Shown here: piece after piece, positions 1 to 11,440 of the stretch
Position numbering within the stretch: the stretch's first letter is position 1
How the letters are laid out: the number at the start of each line of letters is the position of its first letter
From: Pseudovirgaria hyperparasitica
Lineage: Eukaryota > Ascomycota > Dothideomycetes > Acrospermales > Acrospermaceae
DNA: 35,014 bases
Direction of reading: 5' to 3'
Assembly: GCF_010093815.1 (NCBI RefSeq)
Contig: NW_022985589.1
Span: forward strand, 5,043-40,056
Notes under the pieces: generated by a model
What the model saw: only the letters and a program-made list of their open reading frames with translations
What the model was told of the DNA's origin: nothing
Database searches by the model: none
Program-made: the position numbers and the translations under genes

Positions 1-3000
1 ATAATAGGTACCCTATTAACTAAGAAGTACCCGGTAAGAGATAGATTAATATAAAAATAGTCCTTAATCGAAGAACTAAACCCTTTCTTCTATATACTTA
101 ATAATAGATCTAAGGTCTAAGGAGGTATAGGGCTAAGGCCTAAGAAGGTATAGGGCTAAATTAAAGTAGATACACGGATAGTAAGTCTAGTAGAATTTCG
201 CTAGACTTACTATACGAATATATATATTAAGTCTAAGTAGCCTAGCTTATAGAGAGTACTATATACGGCGGCGATAGAGGCTACTACCGTCCTATAATAA
301 TAATTATTACTACTAGAGTAATAATAGATACTACTATATTAGGAAGCTATTCTTAGATAGATAGCTATCTACCTAGTACTAGGGGGATATAGATATAAAA
401 GGAGCTACTAACGTAGGAATTAAACTATCTTCTATAAATAACCTATAATAGATTTAATAGATAGATCCTTTTAATAGAAGGTATACGCGCTATAATCTAA
501 TAGTAGATATTAAGTCTAGTCGCTAAGGCCTATATTAAAGGGCGTTATATACGATAATAAGTATTACTATAAGCTAATAGTAATTACTACTATAATAACT
601 AGGCATAGAAGAGTAGCTTTATTAAGGGTTTTCTAGAAAGCTAGTAGGAATAAGCCGGATAATACTTACTTATAAGTGGTCCACGGCTAGGGCGGGCTTT
701 AGTAATAAATAAGCGGAGGGAGAGAGTAATATTAAGGGTAGACCCTAGGTATACTTAATGCTAGCGTACTACGCCTAACGCTACTACTCTCTCCTTACTT
801 AATAAAGCTAAATAAGCCTCTTTTTAATAGTATACTCTATCCCTTATCTTAAGGAAGCCGAGTAGACTCCGGCTTCCTCCCTTATTAAACTTACTATATT
901 CTATAAATACTCTTACGTCTATGTATACGTCGTATTCCTATAATACTACCCTAGTAAGATATAGACGGACTCTAATTATAAATATATAGAGACTATAATA
1001 GATATATCTATATCTAATAAATAATAGAGAAGATAACTATAGAAAGATACTAACTAGGAGAAGTATAGGGAGGACCTAGAATTAGTAATTCTAGATCTCT
1101 CTATAGTTAATATATCTAATAGTCTAGCTATAGATAGAGCTATATAAGTCCTTCTTTAAGCCTTCTAAAACTTAAGAGATAAATACGTACTATACTAAAT
1201 ATATAAGCCTCTAGATATAAGAGATATACCTTAAATATATAAAAGTAGAAGGAAAGCCTAGAGACTATATACACGTGTATACTATATCTAGATAACTAAG
1301 GTATAGAAGAAATAGAAAGAGATAATCCGATCTCGTAATAGAACCCTCTATAATAAATAATATAAATAATAGTATATAATTACTAATAAATATATATAAT
1401 AGGCTATAGGGCTATAGTATATAGTAAAGTAGGCTAAGAGCGTGGATATACCGACGCTACTACTACTAATACCTTCTCTAATATACTAGAGGAGAATATA
1501 TACTATAAGCCCTAAAAAAATAGAAATTCTCTAAGAAGTTATATTTCTCCCTCTAGAGCTAGTAGACCTATTAGATATTAATAATAATATATATCTAGAC
1601 GCGGTTAATATCTCTATAGAGATTATAGAAGAGAATATACTTAATACTATTAAAGTACTCCTAAATAATAAAGTATCTAGACTAGATAGAATACTAAATA
1701 GATACCTTAAATATACTATATAGATAACCTTACTACTTATTAGTCTTATCTTCTAGATATATACTAAGAACGGGTACTACCCCTAAAGCTTCTAGACTAT
1801 CTATACTATTATACTTCTAAAGCTAGGGAAGAACTCTAACTCCCTAAAAGGATAGAGACTAATTACTCTTCTCTTCTATCTTAGTAAGATACTTAAGACT
1901 ATAATTATAAAGAAGATAAATACTATAATATAAGAATATAATCTCCTTCTAGCGAACTAGAAGGCGAAGATTAGAAGCTCCCTAATTACTACTATCTAAT
2001 ATATTCTTAAAGTTATCTAGACTATATAGAAGTAGGGACGCGTAGTAATATTACTCTCTCTTAATATAGCTAGTATATTTAATAAGATAAACTATATAAG
2101 ACTTATCTATAACCTACGGAAGAGATATATATCTAAATAGATTATAAAGTTTATATAGTCCTTTCTCGCTAAAAGAATTACCTAGATATATATCTCTAGA
2201 TATTAAAGTAAGTATAGAAAGATAATATATAGTATTCTATAAGGAAGTACTATCTCTCTAATTCTCTTTCTCTTCTTTACTATAGACCTTCTATAGAGGA
2301 TATAATATATAGAGATAGTAGAATACGCTAATAATATATACCTTCTAGCTATTAATAATAATACTAGTTTAATATATAAATATATTAAATAAGACTATAA
2401 GAGATATATCTAGTAGATAAAGTACTATAGAGTAAAGTTTACTCTAGAGAAATACTAACTTATATACTTTATTAACTACTATAGAAGATAGACTACTAAA
2501 GAGGGAGAGTAATATTCTAGAATAGATACTTTTACTAAACTACTAATATAGAGTATATATATACTTAGTATTATAATTAATAATAAACTTAAATAGGGTC
2601 TATAGATTATATATATAGTATCTAGGGCCCTTAAGATAGAAGCTACTATATACTAGATTACGGCCTCTATATAGAGAACTATCTAGAATAAGGCGCGCTA
2701 GCTATACGTCTCTATAATACGACCCGCCTTTATATATAGATATAAGTACTAGTATATAGCCCTTATATAGACTAGATAAATAAAGCTTAAGTCTATATAG
2801 AACTATATACTCTATCTTATATCTAGTATATATAAAGCTACTAATATAGTACTACTGTAATATAAGATAAATATAATAAGTATATAGAACTTCTACTAGA
2901 TATAGAGGGTAATATACTTTACTAAATAATAAGTATAGAAATATATAGGACACGCTGAATATACCTTTACTATACTATATATATAAGTTAGTACCTACTA

Positions 3001-4210
3001 TTAAGTACTACTATATATAGACTAGACTTAACTATAGTATAAGAGTCTAATAGAGATAGACTTAAACTAAATTATATAAGAGATTAGAGATAACCTAGAT
3101 ATCTTTCTAGACTATTAGAACCCTTAGAAGCTTATATAGACTATATAGTTATAGACCTAGAATAAATAGAAAGAAGTTCTCTAGATCTATTAGATATCTA
3201 GAATAGATTTAGAGACTATAGAAGAAACTAAGTAGATAGATATATAAAGGGCTTATAAAAGCCTAAGTATCTATCCTCCTCTAAGCCTAAATAGAAGCTA
3301 TAGAACTTCTATACTATCTATATTAGAGGGGCGTTCTAGATATATCTCTATAGTATAAAGTATATAGCTAAAGAGATATAATATAGTATTATCTTATAAT
3401 ATATCCGGACCTCTATATATAGAGATAATTACTTATCTATATAATAAGGACCTCTAATATTATATAGTAGCTTAATAAGTACTCTAAGAATATTACCCGG
3501 TAGATACTTATATATCTCTCTCTTCCTTAATACTAATAGACCTAGATATATATACTAGAAGTAACTAGATATATACTAGATAGACCCTAGTATATACCGG
3601 AAGAACCCCGGGAGAACCCTAATTATTAGTTAAAGATAACCCTTAACTAATAACCCCTATACTCTATACATGCTACCTAAGGATAAAATAATAGTACTAT
3701 AGATTATAGGCCTATAGATATTTCTAATAGCTATATACTTAAGATAATATAAAGGTTTAATAAGATATAGTTATAGAGAGAAGGGAGTTTTTCCTTTTAT
3801 AAAGGTTTCTTCTTATATAATAGCTTAGACTAGAGAAGGTATATATCTATAGAGTAAACTACTCTACCTAGTTATATAATAATATTATTATTATTATATG
3901 TTATAATTACTTTATAAACTTATAGAGTATAATAGCGTAATAAACTCTATATACTTCTAAGCCCTAAACTATAATTTAGTCTATTATAGGGTTTCATTGT
4001 ATATAGAAGTTTAATATATATTTTTTCTATAGACTATTAGCTAAGAACTTTCTAAGAATTTCTAAAGATGTTTCTCTTATCTCTTAAAAGAGTTAATAAA
4101 GATAAGATAAAGATATGGTAGAATTAAGATATATCTATATATCGATAACACTTACTTTTTATAGTTCTATATCTCTATTTATAAGCGAATAAGTAAGGAG
4201 AGCTCTAGTT
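1..4210 (+). mobile_element. RIP-degraded non-LTR (LINE, Tad1/I-like) retrotransposon block
   Basis: The whole stretch is TA-rich, full of TAA/TAG, and nearly lacks CpA and TpG (whole 60-base lines have none); normal composition returns near 4210. This is the pattern left by RIP, a pre-meiotic process in ascomycetes that turns CpA into TpA on either strand of repeated DNA. Treating TAA/TAG as mutated Gln/Trp codons, one + strand frame reads as a LINE reverse transcriptase (separate entry, 908-3065). Positions 1-907 may hold the 5' ORF and endonuclease part but I recognise nothing there. About 3065-4210 would be the C-terminal part and 3' tail; a short run of TTA triplets lies near 3885-3898. 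No target-site duplication or poly-A end was found, so the outer limits are set by composition only, and the element may extend left of the window. Confidence 0.8.
908..3065 (+). pseudogene. LINE reverse transcriptase ORF, inactivated by RIP
   Basis: Frame 2 (codons starting at 908, 1139, 1523, 1643, 2231, 2687, 2948) can be followed for about 2.1 kb with many TAA/TAG stops but no shift of frame. It shows reverse-transcriptase landmarks of fungal Tad-like LINEs: a KVSRLDRILNRYLKY block from about 1670 (the N-K-A-x-G-P-D-G-I region), RLITLLFYLSKILKTII near 1857 (RPI-x-LL), GSTISLILFLFF at 2243 (usual QGS-x-LSP-x-LF), and YANNIYLLA at 2324, where YADD/FVDD is expected. Downstream come ARQLYVSIIRPAF near 2693 and a YKAT motif near 2834, typical of the region after the RT. 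The protein would copy element RNA into DNA at the target site. The stops and loss of the catalytic aspartates make it inactive. The endonuclease and RNase H parts were not identified. Confidence 0.75.
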
Positions 4211-5668
4211 AGGAAAATGAAGTATGAACACGCGTGCACGAGTGCTAAGAGAGTTAAGCTCCAGATACGATGGACAATTATCGCTCTAATCTTGATAGTT
4301 ACAACTACTACGTGAAGTAGCTTTTATGGACGGAATTGTACCCAGGTAGGAGGAGAGCCAAATACGTGAATGTGCAACATTCTTGGTGGCAATATTCATG
4401 GCCTGGCTTCTGCAATTAAAGATTATAAATATTTTTCTTTGGTTGTTAGTGAACGTGGAATCGGCTTCAGCCAAGTATTTGCCAACATGACCACGTCGAT
4501 GTGATTGCGTTCTATACAGCACATTTTGGCTACGTCAATATCTTAACACCGTCGTTGTGGGGCTTATCAGCAGTGGCTGGAATAGCAATCTGCAGAACAG
4601 TCGTGTTCGAGAGTAAGGTCGAGGATGTTAATCTTCTTGTTCGTCGCTGCTTTGTCTACAGTCTGTGGTGTTATCCCTTAGACTTCCAAGATTAGGAACG
4701 GTGCATTGTTATGATTATAGTAGACTAAACCAATGGGATAGAGCAATATGTCTGCGATAGTATATTGATTCTTGCCATGGCCATGCCATATATACAGCGA
4801 AAGGACGCACCATCTTGACGAACGTAAGTAAAGTGATACTCACTTATGCCCTGGTCTGGTTCGGCAAATCTTGTGTGCGGATAAATGCTCGATTTACATA
4901 GCCGAACGAGGCTGGGGACACAGGATATCAAAGGTGATCTGTGTTATAGTCTTCATGCTAGCCTATCCAAAGAAAGATCTCGAGCTGTAATGCATCTTGT
5001 ATTGACCGATTGATTGCCATGATGCTTGTATTAAACGATGCGGTGAAATTAGTGCAACCTCAAGAGTAACCAGGATTTGAAAAAGCCGATCATCGACCCG
5101 TCCGCAGGCAGTACTTCATAAATATTAGCAAAAGACGAGCAGAATGATACATATGATGGAATAGATAAGAGCTGATCCAGAGAACAGAAAATAGTATCGA
5201 AGAATAATGATAGGCCTTTTCTTTCTCCGCGACCATTTTCGTAAGTTCAAAATTTCCAGGTAAAGTACGAAGCAGTCGGAGAATGTCATAATATCCCCGT
5301 CAATTATGATGAAAGGCTACTGTTGCTTTGATATTATTTCAATGAGATCCATGATCTATGTTAGGCACTCGCCATTGGGTAGAGACGTGCGTGGGGGCAT
5401 TCGATGGCCAAACTCCTCTAGTTTCGGAGACAATGTTGCCACTTAGCAAAGGTTGATGACAATCGTTGCTATGATTCAATCGGATCATATTCACTTCTCG
5501 AGTGCTCGAAGCGTTCTTCGAACATTAGGCATCAAGCATCCCCTACCTGGGTTATTTGGTCTCTCTAAGCTTCACCTGCGTCTTCAACTGTCGTGTATCC
5601 GTTATTACCCTTAACATATGGTGGTCTATGTACCATCAGCCTCGTCCTCTAGGCATTGTAATCAGAAC
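4211..5668. other. Intergenic stretch, no supported gene
   Basis: Composition returns to normal after the RIP block. Open frames here are short (under 80 codons), overlap on both strands, and match no family I know. The stretch separates the dead retrotransposon from the 3' end of the membrane-protein gene on the minus strand. No RNA gene or clear repeat was seen. Confidence 0.6.
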
Positions 5669-6388
5669 CTACAACAACCAATTCTTCACTCCAACTATCG
5701 CCGCTGTCCCGGCGGCAAATCCACCTAGCGTCCTCCCCCAACCTGGATCGACTACACTTTGCCCAACACTTAGCGCAATCAGGTCGTACACCAAACATCC
5801 CCCAAAGATCCAATCGCTGCAAACCGCAGCCCCCGCAAAGCCCAGTCCGGTAAGAACTTTGATCGCTGTACTCGCAGGCTGATTGACGAAATATGCGGCG
5901 GAAGTGTTGTGTAAAAGGTCAAGTACGCCGATGCCAGCAAAGGTTTTGCTCACAATATGCGTCAACATAGAATTGTAACTGGACGTACGCATGGGTTTGA
6001 GCCTAGTGGCCATATAGCCGACCTGCGCGAGCGTATTGATGATAACAAACACGTTCGCTGTGCCTAGCATTTCTTTATTCCAGAACAACATCCAAGTACC
6101 AATACACACATTCCCTAGCGCATAGACGGCCGCAAAATCACTCATTTCGGCTAGTTCTTCTTTTGTGCCCTTGGCAAAGTACAGGCGGTACAGCCATACG
6201 AGCTGGAATAATTGCTGGGGAAAGAAGAAGCCTGCAATGAAGAAGGGCTGTGGGGAGAAGAAGGAGATGTTGCGGTCGTGTATAGTTTTCATATTAGGTG
6301 TGGAGAGCATGCCGTATTGCTGAAGGGCGAAGTCGTACAAGAATGAAAGAGGGGCGAGAACACGGGCAGTTGAGTGTGGAACGCCCAT
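5669..6388 (-). CDS. Conserved multi-spanning fungal membrane protein (function unknown)
   Basis: Intronless frame of 239 aa ending in TAG at 5669. About seven hydrophobic segments can be seen: around VLAPLSFLYDFAL near the start, PFFIAGFFFPQQLFQLVW, FAAVYALGNVCIGTWMLFW, ANVFVIINTLAQVGYM, HIVSKTFAGIGVLDLL, a long one over VLTGLGFAGAAVCSDWIFGG, and a last one before the terminal KNWLL. No catalytic motif or signal peptide is evident, so I assign no function beyond an integral membrane protein. The frame is open upstream to an ATG at 6595, but those 69 residues are polar, His-rich and unlike the rest. The ATG at 6388 (MGVPHSTARVLAP) starts directly before the first membrane segment and is preferred. 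Its neighbour upstream on the same strand is the NADH dehydrogenase gene, 644 bp away. Confidence 0.75.
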   Translation of the reverse strand: MGVPHSTARVLAPLSFLYDFALQQYGMLSTPNMKTIHDRNISFFSPQPFFIAGFFFPQQLFQLVWLYRLYFAKGTKEELAEMSDFAAVYALGNVCIGTWMLFWNKEMLGTANVFVIINTLAQVGYMATRLKPMRTSSYNSMLTHIVSKTFAGIGVLDLLHNTSAAYFVNQPASTAIKVLTGLGFAGAAVCSDWIFGGCLVYDLIALSVGQSVVDPGWGRTLGGFAAGTAAIVGVKNWLL

Positions 6389-7032
6389 CTTGGTGGTTTG
6401 GCCGTGATAAAGTGTGAGTGTATCTAATTTGCTGTGAACGTAGTGATGGCTATCGAGCTGAAGTCGAGTCGAGTGCAGATGGAGCAGGTGGGTCTTCAAT
6501 ATCGCTGGTAAGTTGTATAACTCTAAGGGATGGTTTATAATTATGTAAAAGGTCGAAGGGCCTCTAGATTTTTCATCATACTTACTGTGGTTCATATACG
6601 TGCGAAATTACCCATGGGCGCGAGTCGATGCATGTTTTATGTGCGAAACACGACGTCATGACAATTTGCGGACGTAGGACTTAGAGAGAGTCGTGTGCGT
6701 CATAGGACCCTGAAGGTAACTGAAGTTCCATGCCAGCACTCAGCCTGCGGCGAGTGTTTTAGAATAGGATCTAAAAAGGAAATAAATTATTTGTGAATAG
6801 AGGGAATTCCAAAAGCTAACCAAACAAGTCTATCATTTTTCCATGGCGCCATCGCGGTTCGCTCTTCCAACCCAGGTGATAGCTAAAGCTACGACCACTC
6901 GTAATACATGTGTACAATAGCCTGAGGCATGAACTGAGACAACGAGTATATCCGTGAAGAAATATACAAGCGTTGGAGTTCGTCAGCTGAAATCGCGTCT
7001 ATATCTGTACATGCGATGCCAACATGTGAATT
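6389..7032. other. Intergenic region between two minus-strand genes
   Basis: This 644-bp stretch lies upstream of the membrane-protein gene and downstream of the NADH dehydrogenase stop codon, so it should hold the promoter of the former and the 3' UTR of the latter. I see no further gene and no obvious repeat. Confidence 0.6.
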
Positions 7033-8971
7033 TTACTCCCGCGATACATCGCGGCCGAAGATCTTGCTCTTGGTCCAGTCAAGGAGAACCAGGATACGAT
7101 TGCGGGTGCTGAAGCACATTGAAAGGTAAGCAGAGCGCCCTACGATATCGTCAGCAACCTAGTGAAGTCATTGTGGGAGGGGTTACACGTACAGAAGAAG
7201 TAGGTCAAGGTTCCACCAGACGCGATGTTGCCCGCCAGCCAGCTTATATCAGCAACGGCCTTCTCGCTACCAATATAGGCCAAGCTTCCTTGGTGAGAGT
7301 ACTCAAAAGGGCCCATCTGTTTGACGCGCCGTAGCCGCTTCTGGAGCTCCTTCATGTCTGCGAAGATAGCATTGCGCTGCTCGCCGTTGGGAACCTTATC
7401 TTGTTTATCAGATAACGTCTTCAGTTCAGTCTCAATCTCCTCGGTCTTAGCCATTTGATTGAAAAGACGAGCCAGGAAAGCACCTTCCTGAGCAGCTACC
7501 TGAGCGGTTGGAGCATAGTTTGCGATAGCGCAGTCACCCACAGCCCAAATGTTTTCCGTACCCTTGACGACAAGATATTCATTGACAGCAAGACCTCTGC
7601 GGGAGTCTTTCTGAGCGGGGATCTGTTGCATGAGATCCTTGACAACTGGGCGGAGAGCGTTACCGGTAGCCCAAACGAGTAAGCCGTAAGGAATCTTTTC
7701 GAGCTTCTTTTTGCCGTCGGGGCCAGTTGATTCAGCCTCAATATACTTATCAGTTACGTTTTTGACCATAGTCTTAGTCCGGATCGTGATGGTTTCCTCC
7801 TTGAAAGTCTTTTCAGTGTAGTCGATCAGCTGCTTGGAAAACATGGGGAGCACCTATGATCATGTTAACACTAACTCTGAAGAAAATTTACAATATACGC
7901 ACGTTGGGCAGAGCTTCAACTAGTGTGACATGGAAGTTCTCTGTGATATCTGGAATCCACTTCTTGAGGTCTGATTCGAAAAAGTCCTGAAGTTCTCCAG
8001 CGAATTCTACACCGGTGGGACCACCGCCGACCACGACCATATGGAGTAATCGCTGTACTTCTTCGGCCGATTGATCCTTGAAGGTCGCTGTCTCGCAACA
8101 ATCCATGATGCGCTTTCGGATCTTCTGAGCATCACCTACCTCCTTCAAAAATAGGCCATTCTCCCGGACACCAGGAATACCTGGTCATCAAGTTAGTATG
8201 CGAACTCTACCGTAGATTAGAGTAAAACGACGTACCAAATGTAGCATTCTCTGCACCAACGCCGACGACGAGCATGTCGAATGGAATCTCCGTGCTTGAT
8301 ACATCTCCCTTTATCTCGGAATCGTCATTGACATAGATCACTTTCTTCTGATAGTCAATTTTTGTCGCCTCAGCTTCATAGTATTTGACAGCGGATTTCT
8401 TGTGGCGCAGAAAGTTACGGATGGGTTCCATGATAGAGCGATGCTCGATAGTTCCAGTAGTGCATGACGGGAGCAGGGGCGTGAAGAGAAAGTAGTTTCG
8501 GGGTGAAACGACGATGACATTGTAATTTTCGGTATCCAGCTTCTTGAGCAGGGAAACAGAGCCCCATCCGGTGCCTATCATTTGTCAATCGTGGCATTGC
8601 GTAAAGTAGTCACATATGCGTCTCAACTTACCTAGTATAACAAGAGTCTTCTTACTCGGATCCGGTTCTGGCTGGTCAGGAGGAGAGCGCATCTCATAGA
8701 TGCCATACCCAACGTATGCAAGACCTCCTAGGGCAGAGAGGTAGGTAATTCGCCATGTCCAGCGGAGGAATCTGAAGCCTTTTCCCTTTGGCTTGGGAGC
8801 AGCGTCCGCATAACTGCGGCGGAACTGTTGGCGGAGGAGAACATTGTTGAACTGTGGCCTCGGAGCACCTCGAGCTCTTGTGATATTCGACTTGGTCGTG
8901 ATCGAGGTGAAGTTGCGACGGCCTGCAGCGTGAAGTTGGCGCGTGACACCTGAAGATAACAAGTTCTTCAT
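7033..8971 (-). CDS. nde: External alternative NADH:ubiquinone oxidoreductase (type II, NDE-like), mitochondrial
   Basis: Five exons on the minus strand: 8632-8971, 8236-8574, 7903-8180, 7193-7853, 7033-7139, giving 574 aa, the usual length for fungal type II NADH dehydrogenases. All four introns (49-57 nt) are GT-AG and keep frame. The enzyme passes electrons from NADH to ubiquinone without proton pumping, bypassing complex I. An Arg/Ser-rich, acid-poor N-terminus looks like a mitochondrial presequence and is followed by one hydrophobic segment (TYLSALGGLAYVGYGIY). The FAD-binding GTGWGS lies at residues 114-119 and the NADH-binding GGGPTG at 278-283. AVGDCA, SLAYIGSEKA and the terminal DWTKSKIFGRD are family hallmarks. 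I see no EF-hand insertion, so the Ca-independent NDE2-like type is more likely than the Ca-binding one. The presequence plus membrane segment suggests the outer face of the inner membrane (inference). Confidence 0.93.
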
Positions 8972-9756
8972 AGCTGTAGCTGATATCGGATGACCGAATG
9001 ATCGAATATGAAAGATGTGTGACGAATAGGTGAACAAGGCAGAAGGAAAAGCGCAATGCAACCTCGAATGAGATTGCGTGAAGGAATGGAGAGTCAATCA
9101 ATAGTCAGGGAGTGAAACAGCACTGTCAAGCGTATAACATGATGCTGCTGATGATGATGCTGATGGAAAAAAGCTTGCGCTCGAAAAAAAAGTGAACGGT
9201 CGTCGGGATTATCAGGCAAGGATTAAATTAGCTGTATCGGGCAAAATTAGCAAGCCGCCGCCCCCTGCGCCTGCAATGTAATGGATAGCTAGGTAGAGGG
9301 TACCTTAGGCGGCCGCGTACCTCACTACCTCCCGAGCAAGCCACCCCTCCAAAGCACTTTGCTACTCTTTTGATACTGGCATTTCCCATCCTAACAGATA
9401 AGCTGACGAATCATTGCGTCATCCCTCATATATTTCATGCCTTGAAGTAAGGTTGTTTGGCACGTTTACTTAGTCCGTTGACCTAGGCAGGGGCTTAGAG
9501 AATGACAGCTAACTGCTTTTGCTCTGAATTTTAGCTTGTGAGTCTGAAATGATCACGAAGAATGGCATTATCGCTGCACTTGATAAGTCAGATCAGATCC
9601 TCCACACGTAGACATCATGCAATTGCCCGTGGGTACTCAAGAACCTTTGGAACCCTGGAGCATTCGTGTAGCAACTAGTCCTATTGACAGCTTGTAATGG
9701 TATCTTAGAATATTTCCCCAGAGGGCGCCGTACGTCTTTTCCCCCACACAGAGGCA
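8972..9756. other. Intergenic region between NDE and ENP1 genes
   Basis: This 785-bp stretch is upstream of the NADH dehydrogenase gene and downstream of the ENP1 stop. Codons upstream of the NDE start are open to 9097, but the leader they would add does not look like a targeting sequence, so it is treated as 5' UTR. A short GATGAT/GATGCT run sits near 9140-9165. No gene recognised. Confidence 0.55.
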
Positions 9757-11229
9757 TTAGTCAATGAGCATTGTGTCGTCGCCTCCATTGCCCATTTGTG
9801 GCTCAGCAATAACACCTCTACCCCTCCCAGCAAGCAATTCTCGTCTGATTTCAGGACCAATAGCGGAATGCCCTTTAGCCAGAAGCAGGTCCAACAGCGC
9901 CTCCCTCTGATCTTCCGTTATATCATTCTTGAATCGCTCGGAGAACGCAAGTAAACACTGATGCCATATTACGGGGAGTTTTCCTTGAGGCATGACTTTC
10001 CGACCGTTAGGTCCTCTCACCCCAGTCATTTCTTCCACTCCGTCGCCAGTGGTTGGGTCTGCAGCCTTGAAGCGAAGGAAGTGGAATACCAGTGCGTCAA
10101 CAACAGCCCATGGAAGAGCATATTTCTTCTCGAGTAGCGCTTTAATACAGATGTTTGTAGGCCCGGCGGAGTCGAGGTCGACGGCCATCTGGTCGGCGGC
10201 GATGTCGCATAATCGATTCAAAGCAGCCGCCGAGTGAAGGACCGGAATCTTCACTCTCGACATAATCGAAGCCATTGTTCGTGCTTCTTTCTGAGTAGGA
10301 GCGCTCGTTAGCATTGGGAAGAGTATCCCCTTGAAAAATGCAGAAGGTTTGTACATCGATCTCTTCACAGCATCGTAGAGGTGTACGTTTGCCTTGGCGT
10401 TTTCATAGATGTCCTGACGCACGCGGGGAAGGAGAATCCAGTTGAGAAATTCTTGAACAACTTCTGGCTTCTGGCTCACGAACAGCTTAGTGGCGGCGAG
10501 CATGGCATTAGGTGTCCATTCATCAGGCCTCGTTATCGAGACATAGGTCTGCCAGTCTGCAAGCGTAGGCAAGACTTTGAATATCTTCGGGAGCTTGCCG
10601 GACTTGTATCGTGATAGAAGCATGCCTACTTTAGTGAATGCTTCTACAGCTTTCGCGGGAATCTCAACAGCGTCCGGAGGTATGATTTCTCTTTTCTGGG
10701 CAGGACTGTCGTTCCCAGCCTCAAAAGCTGCAATCTTCTCTAATATGAGTGCTGTCAGATCTGTGCCTTGCTCATCTTGCCCCTCACTTCGTCCGCCTCC
10801 TAGCAATGGATCGTCGTTCTGTGGGTTGAACCGATTGAACACGTCCAGGTCGGTGGGATCTATTTCGTCTTGTATTACAACTTCTTCCTCTTCATCTGCC
10901 CATACCTCATCATCATCATCGTCGAACTGCAAAGGGTTTGTTTCTCCCTCTGCGCCCGGATCTCGTGAGTTGAGATTGAAGGCGGGGTTAGGGCCTTCAA
11001 TTGTATGTGTTTGTCTCTCCGCCGATTCTTCGTCCACGAGCTCTTGTCCGATCTGTAGAATCTTCCGGGAAGACCTGGAATCTACAAAGCTCTCATCATC
11101 CACATCACTCCGTTGCTTTCTTTTCTTCTCTTTCTTTTGCTTCAGTGGGCTAGAAGGAGAGTAGTCTTCACCCAGAGGATTGTGCCGGAGCGCTTGGCGC
11201 TGATCGAGGGATATTGAAGCTTTGGGCAT
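9757..11229 (-). CDS. enp1: Bystin/ENP1, 40S ribosomal subunit biogenesis factor
   Basis: Single-exon gene of 490 aa, full length for the bystin family. ENP1 is a nucleolar and late pre-40S factor needed for 18S rRNA maturation and export of the small subunit. The N-terminus is Lys/Arg-rich (KQKKEKKRKQR, a likely nuclear/nucleolar signal). An acidic stretch (DDDDDEVWADEEEE) follows near residues 102-116. The conserved bystin domain fills roughly residues 180-470, including the LPKIFKVLPTLADWQ block, a TRPDEWTPNAM block and SAFFKGILFP. The start ATG at 11229 is the first of the frame and is followed by the family-like MPKAS. It is head-to-head with BRE2, with only 211 bp between the two start codons. 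Confidence 0.95.
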   Translation of the reverse strand: MPKASISLDQRQALRHNPLGEDYSPSSPLKQKKEKKRKQRSDVDDESFVDSRSSRKILQIGQELVDEESAERQTHTIEGPNPAFNLNSRDPGAEGETNPLQFDDDDDEVWADEEEEVVIQDEIDPTDLDVFNRFNPQNDDPLLGGGRSEGQDEQGTDLTALILEKIAAFEAGNDSPAQKREIIPPDAVEIPAKAVEAFTKVGMLLSRYKSGKLPKIFKVLPTLADWQTYVSITRPDEWTPNAMLAATKLFVSQKPEVVQEFLNWILLPRVRQDIYENAKANVHLYDAVKRSMYKPSAFFKGILFPMLTSAPTQKEARTMASIMSRVKIPVLHSAAALNRLCDIAADQMAVDLDSAGPTNICIKALLEKKYALPWAVVDALVFHFLRFKAADPTTGDGVEEMTGVRGPNGRKVMPQGKLPVIWHQCLLAFSERFKNDITEDQREALLDLLLAKGHSAIGPEIRRELLAGRGRGVIAEPQMGNGGDDTMLID

Positions 11230-11440
11230 AATTATTGGTGTTGTGCAAGTATTAAGTCAGTGTTGCGCCTGCTAGATTAAATTCTGATCTTCTAGTGAGA
11301 ATGAATGCTTGAATGCGGGCAAAAATAAAAATTTGTGGGGCAGAGTGCAAGCCTTAAGTTGGGACCTCAATTGTGCGGAGCTTACCTCACCTCCGTTTCT
11401 TATGTCCAAATCACAATTAGTATCCAGCAGCGTTGCAACC
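11230..11440. promoter_or_regulatory. Shared divergent promoter region of ENP1 and BRE2
   Basis: The ENP1 ATG (11229, minus) and the preferred BRE2 ATG (11441, plus) are separated by 211 bp, so both promoters and 5' UTRs must fit here. No TATA box is evident. If BRE2 instead starts at the in-frame ATG at 11309 or 11402, the gap shrinks to 79 or 172 bp. Confidence 0.6.

Noticed and set aside
6389-6595. N-terminal extension of the membrane protein to the ATG at 6595
   Set aside because: The added 69 residues are polar and His-rich, unlike the rest; the ATG at 6388 directly precedes the first membrane segment.
10577-11164. 195-codon plus-strand frame
   Set aside because: It is the antisense shadow of ENP1, Ser-rich because of the complementary codons, with no family resemblance.
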